DNA of 10,210 nucleotides from Rhodospirillales bacterium (GTDB lineage: Bacteria > Pseudomonadota > Alphaproteobacteria > Acetobacterales > Acetobacteraceae): contig JANXSA010000608.1 in assembly GCA_025352915.1 (NCBI GenBank), forward strand, positions 1-10,210. Reading direction: 5' to 3'. This document shows positions 1-6,255 of this stretch, piece by piece (the first letter of the stretch is position 1; each line of letters begins with the position of its first letter). The notes beneath the pieces are model-generated. The model did no database searches. It was given only the letters and a program-made list of their open reading frames with translations, and was not told where the DNA came from. Both the position numbers and the translations under genes were made by a program.

Positions 1-860
1 ATCGACAGGATCAGCACCGCCTTGAGGATGATGGTCGCCTGCAGCAGCGGAAAGTCGCGGAAAATCACCGCCTCGTAGGTCAGGCGGCCGACGCCGGGCC
101 AGGCGAACACGGTTTCCGTCACGATCGCCCCGGTGATCAGGTTGCCAATGAACACCCCCCACAGCGACAGCACCGGGATCAGCGCATTGCGCAGGCAGTG
201 CTTCCAGATCACCACCGTCTCGCTGAGGCCCTTGATGCGGGCGAGCTTGACGTACTCGCTGTCCATCACCTCCAGCATGCTGGAGCGCACCAGACGGGTG
301 AAGCCGGCGACGAGGAAGGCGCTGAGGGTGATGACGGGCAGCACGTAATGCGATGGCCCGCCCATCCGGCCCGAAGGTAGCCAGCCAAGCTCGACGCTGA
401 ACACGAAGATCAGCAGCACGCCGAGCCAGAAGCTGGGGGTCGCGACCCCCAGCACCGCCACGGTGCCGACCATGCGGTCGATGAAGTTGCCGCGGTTGAG
501 GGCAGCCACCACCCCCAGCGGAATGCCGACGGCCATGGCGAGCAGCAGCGCCCAGGGGATGACCGCCAGGGTGTTGGGCAGGCGGGAGAAGAACGCCTCC
601 GTCGCCGGCTGGCGCATGCGGATCGAGGTGCCGAGATCGCCCTGCAGCGCGTTGCCGATGAAGATAAAGAACTGTTCGTGGATGGGTCCGTCGAGGCCAA
701 GCGTCTTGATCATCGCCGCCCGGTCCTCGCCGGAGGCATCCTCGGGCAGGATCATGTCCACCGGATTGCCGGTGAGACGGCCGAGGAAGAACACGATCGT
801 CGCCACCAGGCACAACAGCACCACGCCCTGCAGCAGCCGCCGCGCGATGAAGCCACTCAC
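1..860 (-). CDS. DppB-type ABC transporter permease, C-terminus cut by window edge
   Basis: Inner-membrane permease of a dipeptide/oligopeptide/nickel-type ABC importer (binding-protein-dependent transport family 1), expected to pair with a DppC-like permease and DppD/F ATPases beyond the left edge. About 286 residues are visible, opening with a membrane segment near residues 10-28 that is followed by the TGNPVDMILPED stretch typical of DppB. More hydrophobic segments lie near 97-120, 132-156, 172-188 and 228-250. The EAA loop that docks the ATPase spans about 199-230 (EYVKLARIKGLSE... NALIP), and the DppB signature TETVFAWPGVGRL is at 249-260. The family is usually 305-340 residues, so a few tens are missing. 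The start is GTG at 860: an in-frame TGA lies ten codons upstream and no ATG falls between. It follows the binding-protein gene by 39 bp on the same strand, so the two are probably co-transcribed. The Shine-Dalgarno sequence is weak. Confidence 0.93.
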   Translation of the reverse strand, partial: MSGFIARRLLQGVVLLCLVATIVFFLGRLTGNPVDMILPEDASGEDRAAMIKTLGLDGPIHEQFFIFIGNALQGDLGTSIRMRQPATEAFFSRLPNTLAVIPWALLLAMAVGIPLGVVAALNRGNFIDRMVGTVAVLGVATPSFWLGVLLIFVFSVELGWLPSGRMGGPSHYVLPVITLSAFLVAGFTRLVRSSMLEVMDSEYVKLARIKGLSETVVIWKHCLRNALIPVLSLWGVFIGNLITGAIVTETVFAWPGVGRLTYEAVIFRDFPLLQATIILKAVLILS

Positions 861-899
861 GTCCGGCGCGCCGTCACAGGTCGCTCAGCCATGGCAGGG

Positions 900-2591
900 C
901 TACTTCTTCCAAGGCTTCTGCTCCGCCCGCGGCATCCGCTCGAAGACGTCGCCGAGCTCGTGGCGCCCGGGGATCGCGTCGAATTGGCCGACCCGGCGGG
1001 TGTTGATGGCGTAGTAGCCCATGCCCTCGATGATCGGCACCGCCAGCCAGGTGTTGGCGATCAGCTCCACCATCCGGTCGGTCAGCACGGTCCGCTTCGC
1101 CGGATCGCGTTCCGCGTTCAAGTCCTTGTGGACCTGCAGGAATTCCTTGCAGGTCGCCTCGCATGTGGTGGCATCGCCGAGCAACCGCTCGCCCACGCCT
1201 TCGGGGTTGAGCGCGCTGTTGTAGCGCCACGGCACGTCCGGCCGCCCGGCGGTGCGGTACATCGAGCCACCGCCAACCAGCGGTGCCTGGTCGCCGCGCA
1301 GCAGCGGGGCGAAGGAGCCCCATTCATAGTGGCGCAGCTTCACGCGCACGCCGACCTTGGTCCACATGTCGGCGATCGCGGTGCCGATATCGACCATGAA
1401 CTGCGTGCCCGGCAGCGCGGTGTTGGCGAAGTTCAGCTCGAAGCCGTTCGGGTAGCCTTCCTCGGCGAGGATCTTCTTTGCCAGCACCGGGTCGTAGCGG
1501 AAGGCCTCCTTGGCCCATTTGTCCCAGCGGTCGTGGCTCAGGTATTCGGTGTAGCCGAAGGTCGCCAGCGGGAACGGCATCTTGGCGCGGCCGTTCATGA
1601 TGTGGTCGATGATCTGCTGGCGGTCGATCGCCAGCGACAGCGCCTGGCGCACGCGCGGATTGGCGACCGGGCTGTTCTTGAACTCCGGGCGATAGGTTCC
1701 GTAGAACTGGTACATCGCCTGCATCGTGCCGGGCACCGCGAGCACTTCCAGGCCGCTGCGCGCGGCGGCAATCATCGTCTCCGGCCCGATCGAGGCAATC
1801 GCCGCCTCGCCGGTGCGCACCATGGCAACCCGGGTGCTTTCCTCCGGCACCAGCAGCAGATGCAGGTTCTTGAAGTTCGGCGTGCCGCGCCAGTGCGCAT
1901 GGGACACCGCCTCGAACTCGATGCGGTCGCCGGGCACGCTGCGCACGAAGCGCCACGGGCCGCTGCCGACCGGCTTGCGGCGGAACTCCTCCTCGCCGAC
2001 CTTCTCCAGGTAGTTCTTCGGCATCACCGCCCCTTCCGGGGCCACCGCGCGGCTGAGCCCGGCCGGCAGGCCGATCTGCGGGCTGGTGGTGTTCACCCGC
2101 AGGGTCAGCTCATCGACGACATCCATGCTCTTGATGGTCCGGCGCATCACCGCGGCGGCCGCCGCGAGCGAGTTGGGCGCCATCTGGCGCTCCAGGCTGA
2201 ACTTGACGTCGTGGGCGGTCAGCGGGTCGTTGTTGTGGAATTTCTGCCCGGGCCGGATGTAGAAGGTCCAGGTCAGCCCATCATCCGACAGCACCCAGCG
2301 TTCGGCCACGCCCGGGCCGACGCCGCCCTTGGCGAAATCGAAGCCGGCAAGCGAGTCGTACATCGGCGACTGGTAGACGGCATTGCCCGGGCGCCCCTCC
2401 AGGATCGGGTCCATGGTCTGACCGCCTAGCGACTCGACGGCGAAGATCAATGTGCCAGTCTGGGTCTGGGTCTGGGGCTGGGTCTGGGTCTGGGTCTGGG
2501 TCTGGGTCTGGGTCTGCCCCGCCGCCTGCGCCGCGCACGCCGCGACCAGCAGCGACGCCAACGCCCATTTCCTCAACAGCAATCCGCCCAT
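900..2591 (-). CDS. ABC transporter substrate-binding protein, family 5 (peptide/nickel type)
   Basis: Periplasmic solute-binding protein of the SBP_bac_5 family (563 residues; the family is usually 500-600), which captures the ligand for the adjoining DppB-type permease. The ATG at 2591 is chosen because AAGGGAGG lies about 9 nt upstream and a clear signal peptide follows: MGGLLLRKWA, a hydrophobic run to about 18, then AAC-AAQAAG. An in-frame ATG at 2690 would add 33 unconvincing residues. Residues 16-19 (VAAC) fit a lipobox with C19, but a type I cut after AQA is equally possible. Residues 26-45 are a Gln-Thr repeat (QT x6, QP, QT x3). The mature domain then begins GTLIFAVESLGG and includes the typical ERWVLSDDGLTWTFYIR and VRQALSLAIDRQQI segments. 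The ligand cannot be predicted. Its position downstream of a luciferase-like monooxygenase operon suggests it imports that system's substrate, but mobile-element debris separates them. Confidence 0.93.
   Translation of the reverse strand: MGGLLLRKWALASLLVAACAAQAAGQTQTQTQTQTQTQPQTQTQTGTLIFAVESLGGQTMDPILEGRPGNAVYQSPMYDSLAGFDFAKGGVGPGVAERWVLSDDGLTWTFYIRPGQKFHNNDPLTAHDVKFSLERQMAPNSLAAAAAVMRRTIKSMDVVDELTLRVNTTSPQIGLPAGLSRAVAPEGAVMPKNYLEKVGEEEFRRKPVGSGPWRFVRSVPGDRIEFEAVSHAHWRGTPNFKNLHLLLVPEESTRVAMVRTGEAAIASIGPETMIAAARSGLEVLAVPGTMQAMYQFYGTYRPEFKNSPVANPRVRQALSLAIDRQQIIDHIMNGRAKMPFPLATFGYTEYLSHDRWDKWAKEAFRYDPVLAKKILAEEGYPNGFELNFANTALPGTQFMVDIGTAIADMWTKVGVRVKLRHYEWGSFAPLLRGDQAPLVGGGSMYRTAGRPDVPWRYNSALNPEGVGERLLGDATTCEATCKEFLQVHKDLNAERDPAKRTVLTDRMVELIANTWLAVPIIEGMGYYAINTRRVGQFDAIPGRHELGDVFERMPRAEQKPWKK
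2457..2516 (-). repeat. Ten-unit CAGACC hexanucleotide tandem repeat coding Gln-Thr
   Basis: Read on the minus strand the unit is CAGACC: six perfect copies, one CAGCCC, two more CAGACC and a final CAGACT. It is in frame within the binding-protein gene (residues 26-45), directly after the signal peptide. Because the unit is six bases, slippage would change the linker length by two residues without shifting the frame. Confidence 0.95.
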
Positions 2592-2658
2592 AACGCCGCG
2601 CCTCCCTTTTGCAGGTGTTTTTTTTGCGCTGTGGTGCGCGCCCGCTTGCCCCTTGCGA

Positions 2659-2687
2659 AATGTGCCGCCCGCCAAATCCATAGTCAA
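2659..2687 (-). promoter_or_regulatory. Weak sigma-70-like promoter candidate for the binding-protein gene
   Basis: On the minus strand TTGACT (2687-2682), five of six matches to the -35 consensus, is followed after 17 bp by CACATT (2664-2659), three of six matches to the -10 consensus. It lies about 68 bp upstream of the ATG at 2591, between the IS630 remnant and the gene. Spacing is ideal but the -10 is poor, so this is only a candidate. It matters because the mobile-element scar may have cut the transporter genes off from the upstream operon. Confidence 0.25.
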
Positions 2688-2699
2688 CACAAGCTTGTT

Positions 2700-3315
2700 G
2701 CTACCAACGGAATCGCTCGGAGATCACTGCGCCGTTTTGGTGATGCAGGCTCGGAGACTGTCGTGGTTCCGGGCTGATACCAAGTCTCTCCGATCAGGAC
2801 CTGTGCGCCCATTCTCGCATTCCGATGGACATGATGCGCCACGGCTGAGCTTCGAGCTTGTTCCATGTTTCGCAGCAGTGATCGGCGAGATCGTCTTCGT
2901 TGAGAAAGATACGGTTGGACAGCCAGTTGTCGCGCAGGAACTGCCATATGTTCTCCTGCGGGTTGAGTTCGGGGCACTTGGCCGGCAGCCGCACGATGGT
3001 GATGTTGGCGGGCACAACGAGCTTGGCGGAGAGATGCCAGCCGGCCTGGTTGAGCAGCAGGGCGGCGTGGCATCCGGGGGCTATGTCGGCCGAGATGGCG
3101 GCAGGGTGCAAGTTCATCGCCGCCGTGTTGCACCAAGGCAGGATCAGCCCGGCCGCCTTGCCTTCCTTGGGGCAGATGGCGCCGAAGATGTAGGTCGAGG
3201 CGGTGCGCTGATCGATCGAAGCGGCTGGCCGGATTCCTCGGCGCGCCCAGCGGCGGGTGTTCTTGGTCTTCTGGCCGATCCTGGCTTCGTCGCCAAACCA
3301 GACCTCTATGTCGCC
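2700..3315 (-). mobile_element. Truncated IS630-type insertion sequence
   Basis: The extent is approximate. The 3' side covers the transposase remnant plus roughly 90 bp of non-coding sequence down to the GGTAGCAAC region near 2698-2706. The other side stops abruptly around 3312, within the transposase coding region. I could not find a matching terminal inverted repeat or a TA duplication flanking the element, which agrees with loss of one end. It sits between the AhpD-like gene and the binding-protein gene. Confidence 0.6.
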
Positions 3316-3327
3316 GTGTGCGCTTCG
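2794..3327 (-). pseudogene. IS630-family transposase, C-terminal half only, catalytic Asp changed to Asn
   Basis: The frame is open for 177 codons after an in-frame TGA at 3330-3328, ending at a TGA at 2796-2794. It encodes the DDE_3 catalytic half of an IS630-type transposase. The first acidic motif is DIEVWFGDEARIGQK, then RTASTYIFGAICP, PWCNTAAMNLH, LLLNQAGWHLSAKLVVP, CPELNPQENIWQFLRDNWLSNR, and the usual ending PWRIMSIGMREWAH. Intact members are about 340 residues, so the N-terminal helix-turn-helix half is absent. The second motif normally reads LLLDQAGWH; here the Asp codon is AAC (3051-3049), giving Asn, which should abolish catalysis. The third acidic residue, in NPQE (2955-2953), remains. 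There is no suitable start in the frame until an internal ATG at 3117. I read this as an inactive remnant. The 5' boundary near 3312 is where family similarity stops. Confidence 0.85.
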
Positions 3328-3368
3328 TCATGTTCGCACCTGATCCGCGGCAAAATCGCCGCTGTCAG

Positions 3369-3690
3369 GCAGAAAATCCACCTATCGGGCGGTCCGAATT
3401 TCCCGAGCCACTTCTCGAACGCGCGATCGCGGACAACAAGACCCCCGCGGGGCTGGAGGCGGCGCTCGCCCTTGTCGAGGGCGTCATCGTCCATGCGCCG
3501 CCGGACGACGAAGGCACCCACCCGATCGAGCTTGAAGGCGCCAACGGCGGCATGCTTCGTGCCGGGCGCACCATGATGCCGGTATCTAGCGCATCCAAGG
3601 ATACCGCAGGGCAGGTACGCACCGGTTCCGATTTATTCACCTGTTCGGTAAAGAAGGCTCTAGGGGCAAAGCCCGGGCTTTGCTTTACTT
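3369..3690 (+). pseudogene. Probable serine recombinase C-terminal tail remnant
   Basis: This is the only convincing plus-strand coding-like stretch, seen as a fragment with no start and no catalytic domain. The frame reads FPEPLLERAIAD, then TPAGLEAALALVEGVIVHAP, HPIELEG and MLRAG, and later LFTCSVKKALGAKP. This resembles, from memory, the end of large serine recombinases of alphaproteobacteria, where a segment like EALRALVERIVLTP...IELHGDLAAML is followed by a tail containing SVKVVAGAR. The ~450 upstream residues with the resolvase and zinc-ribbon domains are missing, cut at the junction with the IS630 remnant near 3315-3330. The frame runs into the last codons of the AhpD-like gene on the other strand. 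It could instead be a chance open frame in GC-rich DNA, but the conserved spacing makes that less likely. Apart from this, 3331-3684 holds only the palindrome at 3666-3683. Confidence 0.4.
3666..3683. terminator. Perfect 18-bp palindrome just after the AhpD-like gene
   Basis: GCAAAGCCCGGGCTTTGC is its own reverse complement and begins one base after the TAA stop (3687-3685) of the AhpD-like gene. As RNA it could form a strong GC-rich stem at the end of the operon, but no U-tract follows on the minus strand. It may act as a Rho-independent-like stop, a 3'-end stabiliser, or a protein site. Confidence 0.4.
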
Positions 3691-4293
3691 CCCCGGCAGC
3701 GGCGCCGGTTCACCCAGCGACAGCATCAGCCGGTTGGCCCAGTTGAAGAAGCTGGCGGCTTGGATGGTATCGGCGATGGCCAGGTCGTCCATGCCGGTTT
3801 CGCGCAGGCGGGCGACGTGGCTGGGGCCGAAGCTCATCGGCATTTCGGTGAGGGCGACCGAGGCGGCGACGACGGCGTTCCAGCGTTCGCCGAGGTCGGC
3901 CCCCACGCCTTCGTCGAGCAACCGCTGCACATCGTCGCCGCGCTTGGCATAGGTGGTGGCGTGGCGGGCGTGGACTGAGGCGCAGTAGATGCAGCCGTTG
4001 AGCCGCGAGGTGGCGGTTGCCGCCAGCTCACGTTCAGCGCGCGGCAGGCCGGCCTTGGTGTTGTAGAAGATGTCCTTGTCGGTGCGGGTGCGCGCGCCGA
4101 GCACCTCGGGGTCATGCGCCAGCAGGCGGAAATAGGCCGATTTGGCGCGCGAGGCATCGACCAGCCCCTCCATGTGGCGCGGCGTCAGCGCGGCTTCGGC
4201 CATCGGCTCCAGCCAGGGCAGCCAGTCCAGCATATCGCGGGTGAAGACGTTGGGGATGGCGTGGCCTTCCGGGGCGTAGACGGGGTCGGTCAT
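3685..4293 (-). CDS. AhpD-like alkylhydroperoxidase-domain protein (Avi_7169-like)
   Basis: Cytosolic protein of 202 residues from the AhpD/carboxymuconolactone decarboxylase superfamily. The redox centre is visible as ERELAATATSRLNGCIYCASVHARH at about 87-111, with C101 and C104 forming the CxxC pair and H108 the conserved histidine. The long N-terminus (HAIPNVFTRDMLDWLPWLEP) and FNWANRLMLSLGEP near the end fit the subfamily TIGRFAMs calls alkylhydroperoxidase domain protein Avi_7169, recalled rather than searched. Family members reduce peroxides through a disulfide relay or act on small carboxylic substrates; the true substrate here is unknown. The ATG at 4293 lies 7 bp after the CMD-protein stop, with GAGGG a few bases upstream. 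It is the last gene of the enzyme operon and is followed immediately by an 18-bp palindrome and mobile-element debris. Confidence 0.92.
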   Translation of the reverse strand: MTDPVYAPEGHAIPNVFTRDMLDWLPWLEPMAEAALTPRHMEGLVDASRAKSAYFRLLAHDPEVLGARTRTDKDIFYNTKAGLPRAERELAATATSRLNGCIYCASVHARHATTYAKRGDDVQRLLDEGVGADLGERWNAVVAASVALTEMPMSFGPSHVARLRETGMDDLAIADTIQAASFFNWANRLMLSLGEPAPLPGK

Positions 4294-4300
4294 ACTGCCC

Positions 4301-4879
4301 TCACGCGGCTTGCTGCATGGCGCGGAACCCGGCCACGACGCGGATCTGGAACGACAGGAAGGCGACCAACTGCGACAGCGTGACGATGGCGGGCGTAGTC
4401 CAACCGGCATCCACCAGGCGTTGCAACCATTCGGGCGAGGCATCGCGCGGATGGAACAACAGCATGTGCGCGTGGTCGAGTGCCGCCGCGAGCAGCACCC
4501 CCAGCACCGCCGCGTCGGCGGTGTGAACAACCCCGGCGCTATCCTCCACCGACAGCGGCCCGGCGGGAAACCGCCCGAATGGCCCCCGCGCGGCGGCGCG
4601 CCCAGCCTCTGCCCCCACAGCCCTGGCCAATACCGTATCCCGGACGGCCAGTCCCTCGGCATAGAACGCCGCCGCATCGTCCTGGTTGTGCAACAGCGCC
4701 AGAAACGCCGCCACCGCCCAGCGCTCGGTGACGCTGAAGCCGCTGGCGTCCACCGGCGTGAACAACCCATCGAAACTCGCCTGCGCGTGCCGGCGCGCCT
4801 CGTCGCGCTGCCGCCGCACGCCATCCAGCCCCGAGCCCGGTCCGATCCCCGCCAGCCGGTCGATCACATCGTCACTCAT
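4301..4879 (-). CDS. CMD-domain protein lacking cysteines (Avi_7170-like)
   Basis: Protein of 192 residues with remote similarity to the carboxymuconolactone decarboxylase fold. It begins MSDDVIDRLAGIGPGSGLDGVRRQR and ends with VTLSQLVAFLSFQIRVVAGFRAM, both typical, as I recall, of the family TIGRFAMs names CMD domain protein Avi_7170. There is no cysteine anywhere in the chain, so it cannot perform AhpD-type CxxC chemistry; a structural partner or non-redox role beside the downstream AhpD-like protein is plausible. The segment around 118-142 (VHTADAAVLGVLLAAALDHAHMLL) is helical and rich in alanine. The ATG at 4879 overlaps the TGA of the upstream monooxygenase gene (ATGA), and GGAGGG lies 4 bases upstream of it, so translation is probably coupled. 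It ends 7 bp before the AhpD-like gene. No function has been established to my knowledge. Confidence 0.85.
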   Translation of the reverse strand: MSDDVIDRLAGIGPGSGLDGVRRQRDEARRHAQASFDGLFTPVDASGFSVTERWAVAAFLALLHNQDDAAAFYAEGLAVRDTVLARAVGAEAGRAAARGPFGRFPAGPLSVEDSAGVVHTADAAVLGVLLAAALDHAHMLLFHPRDASPEWLQRLVDAGWTTPAIVTLSQLVAFLSFQIRVVAGFRAMQQAA

Positions 4880-5904
4880 GCCACCCTCCGCATCGCGCCG
4901 CCCTGCCAGCCCAGCGCCGGCGCCACACGCTGCGCCACCAACTCGATCGAGCGCAGCACCGCGGGATGCGGCGGGTCGATCGAGTGCACCTGCACCGCGA
5001 GATCGGTCGCCCGCAACATCGTCGCATCCGCGCGCAACGACGCCACCACATCCTCGGCCGTGCCGACATGCACGTCATAGGCGGCGATCAGGTCATGCAC
5101 ACTCCCATTGGCGGCGGGATGGCCGGCCTCCGCCAATCGCGGCCGCATCCGCCCCAACCCAGCCTCAGCCAACCGGAATGCCTCACCGCGGTCATCGGCC
5201 ACGAACACGCTGCGCGACGCCAGCACCCGCGGCACCACGCCGGCCGGCAGTGCCGCGAAATACGCATCCAGCATCGGCATCTGCATATCGGCGAGGCTCA
5301 TGCCCCATTGCCCATCGGGCCGCGGCTGGGTGCGCGACAACAGCAACCCGTCCCCCGCCAGCCCCGCCCGGCGCGCGCCCTCCACCCCAAAACTCGCCTG
5401 CCACACCCGCGCATCCAGCCCGGGATGGGCGGGATACAGCACATCCCCGCCCGGCAGCGCCCGCCCGGCCCAGGCATCGCGCAGCGTGGCCAGATGCCCG
5501 ACGGTGATCGTCCCGCGATCCTCGCTGTCCAGCCCGAACGCCCGAAACGCCGCCATGTTGCCGCCCGGCCCGATGCCGACCTCCAGCCGCCCGCCGGACA
5601 GCAGGTCCAGCACCGCGGTATCCTCGGCCACCCGGATCGGCAATTCCAACGGCAGGGTGATGATCCCCGTCCCCAGCCGGATGCGCGTCGTCCGCGCCGC
5701 GACATGGGCCAGGAACACCAGCGGCGCCGGCAACCCGCCCTCGCCCTCGTGGAAATGATGCTGCGCCACCCAGGCGGAATCATAGCCACACTGCTCGGCA
5801 TGGGCGATCTGCTCGGCCGCCAGGCGATAGCGCTCCGCCGGCCCCGCCGCATCCAGCACCCTGGTGAAGAAGCCCAGCCGCCGCAGCAGCGGCAAGGCGC
5901 TCAT
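4876..5904 (-). CDS. FMN-dependent luciferase-like monooxygenase (KPN_01858-like)
   Basis: Cytosolic flavin monooxygenase of the bacterial luciferase-like superfamily (342 residues, TIM-barrel). It would use reduced FMN, supplied by a separate reductase, and O2 to oxidise a small organic substrate. Visible hallmarks are RRLGFFTRVLD at the first strand, YDSAWVAQHHF at 41-51 (the family's AEHHF-type motif), ARTTRIRLGTGIITLPLELP at 70-89, AVLDLLSGGRLEVGIGPGG at 97-115, and a C-terminal GTAEDVVASLRAD stretch. It resembles the subgroup TIGRFAMs calls putative FMN-dependent luciferase-like monooxygenase KPN_01858; this is recall, not a search. The ATG at 5904 overlaps the cupin gene's TGA and has no strong Shine-Dalgarno of its own, which suggests translational coupling. 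Neighbouring CMD and AhpD-like proteins and a peptide-type ABC importer suggest uptake and oxidation of an imported compound. No flavin reductase is visible in the window. Confidence 0.92.
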   Translation of the reverse strand: MSALPLLRRLGFFTRVLDAAGPAERYRLAAEQIAHAEQCGYDSAWVAQHHFHEGEGGLPAPLVFLAHVAARTTRIRLGTGIITLPLELPIRVAEDTAVLDLLSGGRLEVGIGPGGNMAAFRAFGLDSEDRGTITVGHLATLRDAWAGRALPGGDVLYPAHPGLDARVWQASFGVEGARRAGLAGDGLLLSRTQPRPDGQWGMSLADMQMPMLDAYFAALPAGVVPRVLASRSVFVADDRGEAFRLAEAGLGRMRPRLAEAGHPAANGSVHDLIAAYDVHVGTAEDVVASLRADATMLRATDLAVQVHSIDPPHPAVLRSIELVAQRVAPALGWQGGAMRRVA

Positions 5905-6224
5905 GCCGGCGGGTACACCACGGCCTGTTGCCGCTTCAGCTCGATCTCGATGAACGCCAACGGCTTGTCGCCCCCGTTCATCACATCATGCTCGGCGCCA
6001 AACGGCCGGCCATAGGCGGTGCCAACCTCCACCTTGGTCTCGGTGACGTCGCGGCCGTTATGCACCTTCATGATCCCGTCGGTCAGCAGCACGACGAAAT
6101 ACGGCCACAGGTGCTGGTGCCAGCCGGTCACTGCCCCCGGCGCGAAGTCCCAGCGGGTGATGCGCACATCGTCATCGTCGCGCACCGTGGTGGGAACCGC
6201 CGGAATGGTGCAGACAAAGGCCAT
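5901..6224 (-). CDS. Small single-domain cupin protein
   Basis: A 107-residue one-domain cupin. Motif 1 is GAVTGWHQHLWPYFVVLLTDG (about 30-50) with H36 and H38; the glutamate that normally completes the metal site in motif 1 is not in its usual place (the region reads LWPYF). Motif 2 is YGRPFGAEHDVMNGG (71-85) with H79. Metal binding by three histidines remains possible. The start at 6224 is preferred because GAGGAGA lies about 6-12 bases upstream and the residues fit; a longer frame to 6362 would overlap the glycosyltransferase gene and gives no cupin-like sequence. The stop overlaps the monooxygenase start (ATGA), which ties it to the enzyme operon. The role is unknown: a small dioxygenase, an isomerase or a ligand sensor are all possible. 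Confidence 0.85.
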   Translation of the reverse strand: MAFVCTIPAVPTTVRDDDDVRITRWDFAPGAVTGWHQHLWPYFVVLLTDGIMKVHNGRDVTETKVEVGTAYGRPFGAEHDVMNGGDKPLAFIEIELKRQQAVVYPPA

Positions 6225-6255
6225 GGTCGCTCTCCTCAGGGATCGCCAGCTTTGG

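Noticed and set aside
678..2429. Plus-strand open frame of 583 codons rich in His, Arg and Gly
   Set aside because: It lies opposite the binding-protein and permease genes and has no recognisable domain; it exists because stop codons are rare in this GC-rich DNA.
2457..2516. Possible CRISPR or minisatellite array
   Set aside because: The unit is six bases with no spacers and is in frame within a protein gene, so it is a coding microsatellite.
2718..2792. Short inverted pair TCGGAGA and TCTCCGA as IS terminal repeats
   Set aside because: It is only seven bases and both arms lie at the same end of the element, so it does not mark the two termini. It may be a chance match.
2684..3331. Minus-strand frame of 215 codons over the IS630 remnant
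   Set aside because: It is out of phase with the transposase motifs (GDEARIG, NQAGWH, NPQENIW), which lie in the frame ending at 2794.
2452..3576. Plus-strand frame starting with a Trp-Val repeat
   Set aside because: The Trp-Val run is only the reverse reading of the Gln-Thr repeat, and the rest crosses the intergenic region and the IS630 remnant in antisense.
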